64,000 nt of DNA from Pocillopora verrucosa. Lineage: Eukaryota; Cnidaria; Anthozoa; Scleractinia; Pocilloporidae. Below, piece after piece: positions 61,105-64,000 of the stretch (position 1 is its first letter; each line of letters begins with the position of its first letter). The position numbers and the translations under genes are program-made. The notes under the pieces are model-generated. The model did not search any database. It was not told where the DNA came from and was given only the letters and a program-made list of their open reading frames with translations. Location of the stretch: contig NC_089320.1 of assembly GCF_036669915.1 (NCBI RefSeq), positions 1,158,245 to 1,222,244 on the forward strand. The letters run 5' to 3'.

Positions 61105-61466
61105 TGGTAAAAATAATATCAGTAGAGAAATCCACCTACTAATTGCTATAAATAATATCAATAGAGATATCTTTCTAGTATTTACAATATATAATATCAG
61201 TAAAGATATCCTCCTAGTATTTACAATAAATAATATCAGTAGAGATATCCTCCTGGTATTTACAATAAATAATATCAGTAGAGATACCTCCTAGTATTTA
61301 CAATAAATGGTATCAATAGAGATATCCTCCTAGTACTTGCACTAAATAATATCAGTAGAGATATCCTCCTAGTATTTACAATAAATAATATCAGCAGAGA
61401 TATCCTACTAGTATTTACAATAAATAATATCAGTAGAGATATCCTCCTAGTATTTTCAATAAACAT
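61105..61466. repeat. 39-bp tandem repeat, about nine copies
   Basis: The unit is aataatatcagtagagatat followed by cctcctagtatttacaata. One copy is two bases short. Because 39 is divisible by three, the minus strand reads through as a 13-residue repeat (ISLLILFIVNTRR), which is an artefact of the array. Confidence 0.95.
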
Positions 61467-62220
61467 ACCTAAAAAGACTTTAAAAAAATTGTAAAGATTT
61501 TAAGACAACATTTAGGGTAGTGCATAAACTTTCTGAATAGTTTCAACGCTTTAAAGGTATAAAAGTCTCACAAAATCATCGTCAAGTGAAAAGGTTGTCG
61601 GAACTTGCCAATATTTAGAATACAATTAAGATGGGCACGACTGTTTCTAGATATATTTGGAGGAGTTTAAGAAAGAGCAAAAAATGGTGATACTGTAAAC
61701 AGTCCAGTCTTTCTTTTTCTAAAGAAAAACAAAAATACAGGAATCAATATTTGCAAAATACATTTTATTTTTCTTACTCAATACTAGTCTTTTGTACTGA
61801 ATTTAACCTTGGTTCCTTAAAATTACTTCAGTCAGAAAAGGTAAAATTTCCTCTCTTTATGTATAAAGAAAGATTTACCTGCTCTTCCGATCAATTTCAC
61901 TGTTGATATCCCAACACAGCAGTGATCAACAGGAATATCGTTACATGTATTCAGTATAGACCTAAGTACTAATCTATTAATAGATCTTATTTTACGCACT
62001 TGGTTTCCACTAATTTGTTTGCTCCTTACGTCGTTGTCAAGCATTAAAAATCAATCATTAGTTCTTTTAGACGTTTCTCTCTCAATAATCTTCTGCTTGA
62101 TGGACAACAGTTTTACACTTTTTTCTAATTGGGGAAGAATTCAAATTTTAATGATACAACTGCAATATCTAAGGAGCAGGTCATTTCTATCGAAGTACTA
62201 CTCGGTAAAGCTTTGCAATC
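61467..62220. other. Gene-free spacer
   Basis: No convincing gene or element. Short frames at 61832-62279 have no gene features. Confidence 0.4.
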
Positions 62221-62224
62221 GAAA

Positions 62225-62800
62225 CTATCCAGGACATAAAATCAAAAATATTAGACCAGCATATTGCCAAACTATGTAACATCAATTTAACATATTGAAC
62301 TCTAAATACAACTTTTTAGAATTTTGAAAGCTCAGTCTTTTTTGAGATATTAATAATGTACCCAGAAAGAGCTTCCTCTCGTATCAAAACTCTACATCTG
62401 ATTATTCTACTTATTGAAGCTTCTGTTAAATGATGCTGTTCCGTAGAATTATTTTAGTTTCTCCTGTTGACTTTTTGCCAACTCGCCCTGACTACATGCT
62501 TAACCCATAAGAAAAAAGCGGAAATTTTTGGTTTGGTAGGATGCTAATCAGTGAAGCCCCATTATTAAATCTACGCAAGACAAAAAAATGAAAAAATATC
62601 AGACGAGTAAATTGTCCAACCATGTAACATGAAATTGACGTATTCGTAAGTCTAAATATAACTGTTCTTAATTTAGAAGTTCAATTCTCGGCTGAGATTT
62701 AAAAATAATCAAAACAAAAAGAGAAGCAACTAGTATCACAACATTATTCAGATCCCCAAGGCTTCTGTTTCATAGTTTTGTTCCGTAGAATTGTTCTTGA
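62225..62800. repeat. Diverged direct repeat, two units of about 240 bases
   Basis: Units about 62225-62465 and 62585-62800 share in order aactatgtaacat/aaccatgtaacat, ctaaatacaact/ctaaatataact, gagatattaataat/gagatttaaaaata, gcttctgtt and gttccgtagaatt. They lie upstream of the last precursor gene. Confidence 0.65.
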
Positions 62801-63111
62801 TGCAGTTTATTGTCTACCGTGCGCACTAACTTCAAGCTCAACCTCTCTATTTTTAGCCTTAGAATATTAAGAGTGCTTTAAGAATCATATTTCCGACACC
62901 TCAATGCCTTTGTCTTGTCATCCATTGCACCATATAATATTACTTTTATTTGCCTATTTTTAATCCTCCCCTAATAAATTACGTGTAAAGCATGCAATGT
63001 AATGTATTGAGTTTTGGTTCTATAGTATTGGCACCTGTATGAAACCCATAAATGGACCGATGAGGATGTAACCAGAGCCATTCTCTGCCCGGAGTGAAAA
63101 CGGCTTCAGCC

Positions 63112-63757
63112 ATGCAAATGAAACTTTTGTTGATCAGCTGTTTCCTTGTTGGAGCCTGCACAGCCTCTTACCTAGCGGAAAAGCGGGAAGGTATTGGATC
63201 AAAATTACGAGAGCATGATTATTTTTGTCAGACCATTCCTTTTTCTATTAGTCCAATGGCGTTACTTTTATTAAGAATTATTTTTTTCCTTACCTAGATG
63301 CTCCTCTGACTGAGGATACAGGTCACTTTAAGAGGCTACTTAGTTACTTTTTGAAGCCTGATTAAAAAAAAAATTTTCCCAGAAAAGAAAAGAATACTCA
63401 TAGGAATTATCTTCAATATGGTTCTCACGAATGTGGATAAGAAAGCAAATCTCCTTGGAAGTGTCGAGACTCTCAACATTTAATTACCAGTCTGGTTGTT
63501 TTCAAATGAAAACCAGCGTACTCTACTTTGATTTTCACCTTTAACCAGTTTTTTTTGCCTTCTTTTTCTCCCTAAAATAGCCCAAGAAGTTGAAGATCTG
63601 AATGACGAAGACTTCGAGACTGCCTCTGATAAATTTGACGGGGAGAATGATGAGGAGCCCGAAAATGAAGATGAAGCATTTGACGAATTAAGAGATGAAG
63701 AAAGCGAGAGGGATACTAAGGAATTAGAAGAAATGAACGATGAAGACGAAGAGACAG
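63112..63757 (+). CDS. Third acidic secreted precursor, 5' part (runs off window)
   Basis: Exons 63112-63190 (79 nt), 63298-63321 (24) and 63581-63757 (177) join in phase 1 throughout. Exon 1 gives a signal peptide (MQMKLLLISCFLVGACTA) and SYLAEKRE. Exon 2 gives DAPLTEDT. Exon 3 gives about 59 residues that are almost half Asp/Glu, with VEDLNDEDFE resembling the acidic mini-exons of the two minus-strand precursors. The third donor is a GC site (acag/gcaagt), while the second (gtcact) is weak. The rest of the gene lies beyond the window or in the last 240 bases, where nothing was seen. It could be another peptide precursor with a long acidic propiece or an acid-rich skeletal matrix protein. 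Confidence 0.6.
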
Positions 63758-64000
63758 GCAAGTGTTGATCCTGCTAACCGTGTTCTGTCTCCACTTCGGA
63801 GATGAGATTCAAGTTATAATGTCAATGACGAGAGTTTGGAATTTTTCTTCTCATTGGGAAGAAACTCGTGAAAGAACAGTTTAGGATAAACAGGGGTTAT
63901 TTTAATGATCATTTTCTGCATTGAGAAAGTTCTTTTAGCAGGTTTTGGTTGACAACAGTTGAAAGTTAGCATGAAATGTAGTATGGGAAGGAACAAAAGC
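63758..64000. other. Presumed intron of the last gene
   Basis: Begins with gcaagt after the acidic exon. No further exon was recognised before the window ends. Confidence 0.4.

Noticed and set aside
61275-61466. 63-residue minus frame with a 13-residue repeat
   Set aside because: Produced by the 39-bp tandem repeat, whose length is a multiple of three; no start context, partner exons or family.
61105-61466. CRISPR-like array
   Set aside because: The units are contiguous without unique spacers and the genome is eukaryotic; it is a minisatellite.

Overview
This window is nuclear DNA of an anthozoan cnidarian, most likely a stony coral. The grounds are intron-rich genes on both strands with GT-AG introns, AT-rich spacers, many foldback elements and (AT)n tracts, a tRNA-derived SINE of a kind I associate with coral genomes, and secreted EGF/PAN multidomain proteins. 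Species assignment is inference; no bacterial or organellar features were seen. All gene models were assembled by eye from reading frames, splice signals and phase matching.

Layout. 0.5-2.6 kb: a Rab6-like small GTPase (+, 3 exons, 238 codons). 3.6-9.9 kb: a complete SLC9B/NHA-type cation/proton antiporter (+, 8 exons, 514 aa), whose first long intron carries a GATC-rich inverted satellite and whose other introns carry a transposon relic and a SINE. 10.97-18.8 kb: a VWA7-like large membrane protein (-, 9 exons, about 1277 aa), interrupted by two single-base indels in its first exon. 19.6-22.0 kb: a broken copy of a secreted PAN/EGF/beta-sandwich gene.

The block from about 8.16 to 23.02 kb is followed directly by a diverged tandem copy at about 23.03-35.6 kb. 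This copy holds the last four SLC9B exons with a premature stop, a VWA7-like pseudogene with many lesions, and a second broken PAN/EGF gene. Between 36 and 40 kb smaller duplications left more fragments. The one intact PAN-EGF-linker-EGF-PAN-EGF-beta-sandwich gene lies at 40.6-47.05 kb (-, 12 exons, 542 aa).

The right end holds what I consider the most interesting content: a small family of secreted precursors. At 49.4-51.5 kb (-) four phase-matched exons encode an 86-aa precursor: signal peptide, acidic propiece, an RYRYRYRARR furin-type site, and a 28-residue cationic peptide with four cysteines. This is the architecture of an antimicrobial peptide precursor. A tandem paralogue at 56.5-57.8 kb (-) has the same first exon length, TATA spacing and a duplicated acidic mini-exon, but no visible mature-peptide exon. 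An 83-bp module upstream of its TATA box is present in exactly three copies. At 63.1 kb (+) a third acidic secreted precursor begins and runs off the window. The 58-63 kb spacer is made of tandem and dispersed repeats.
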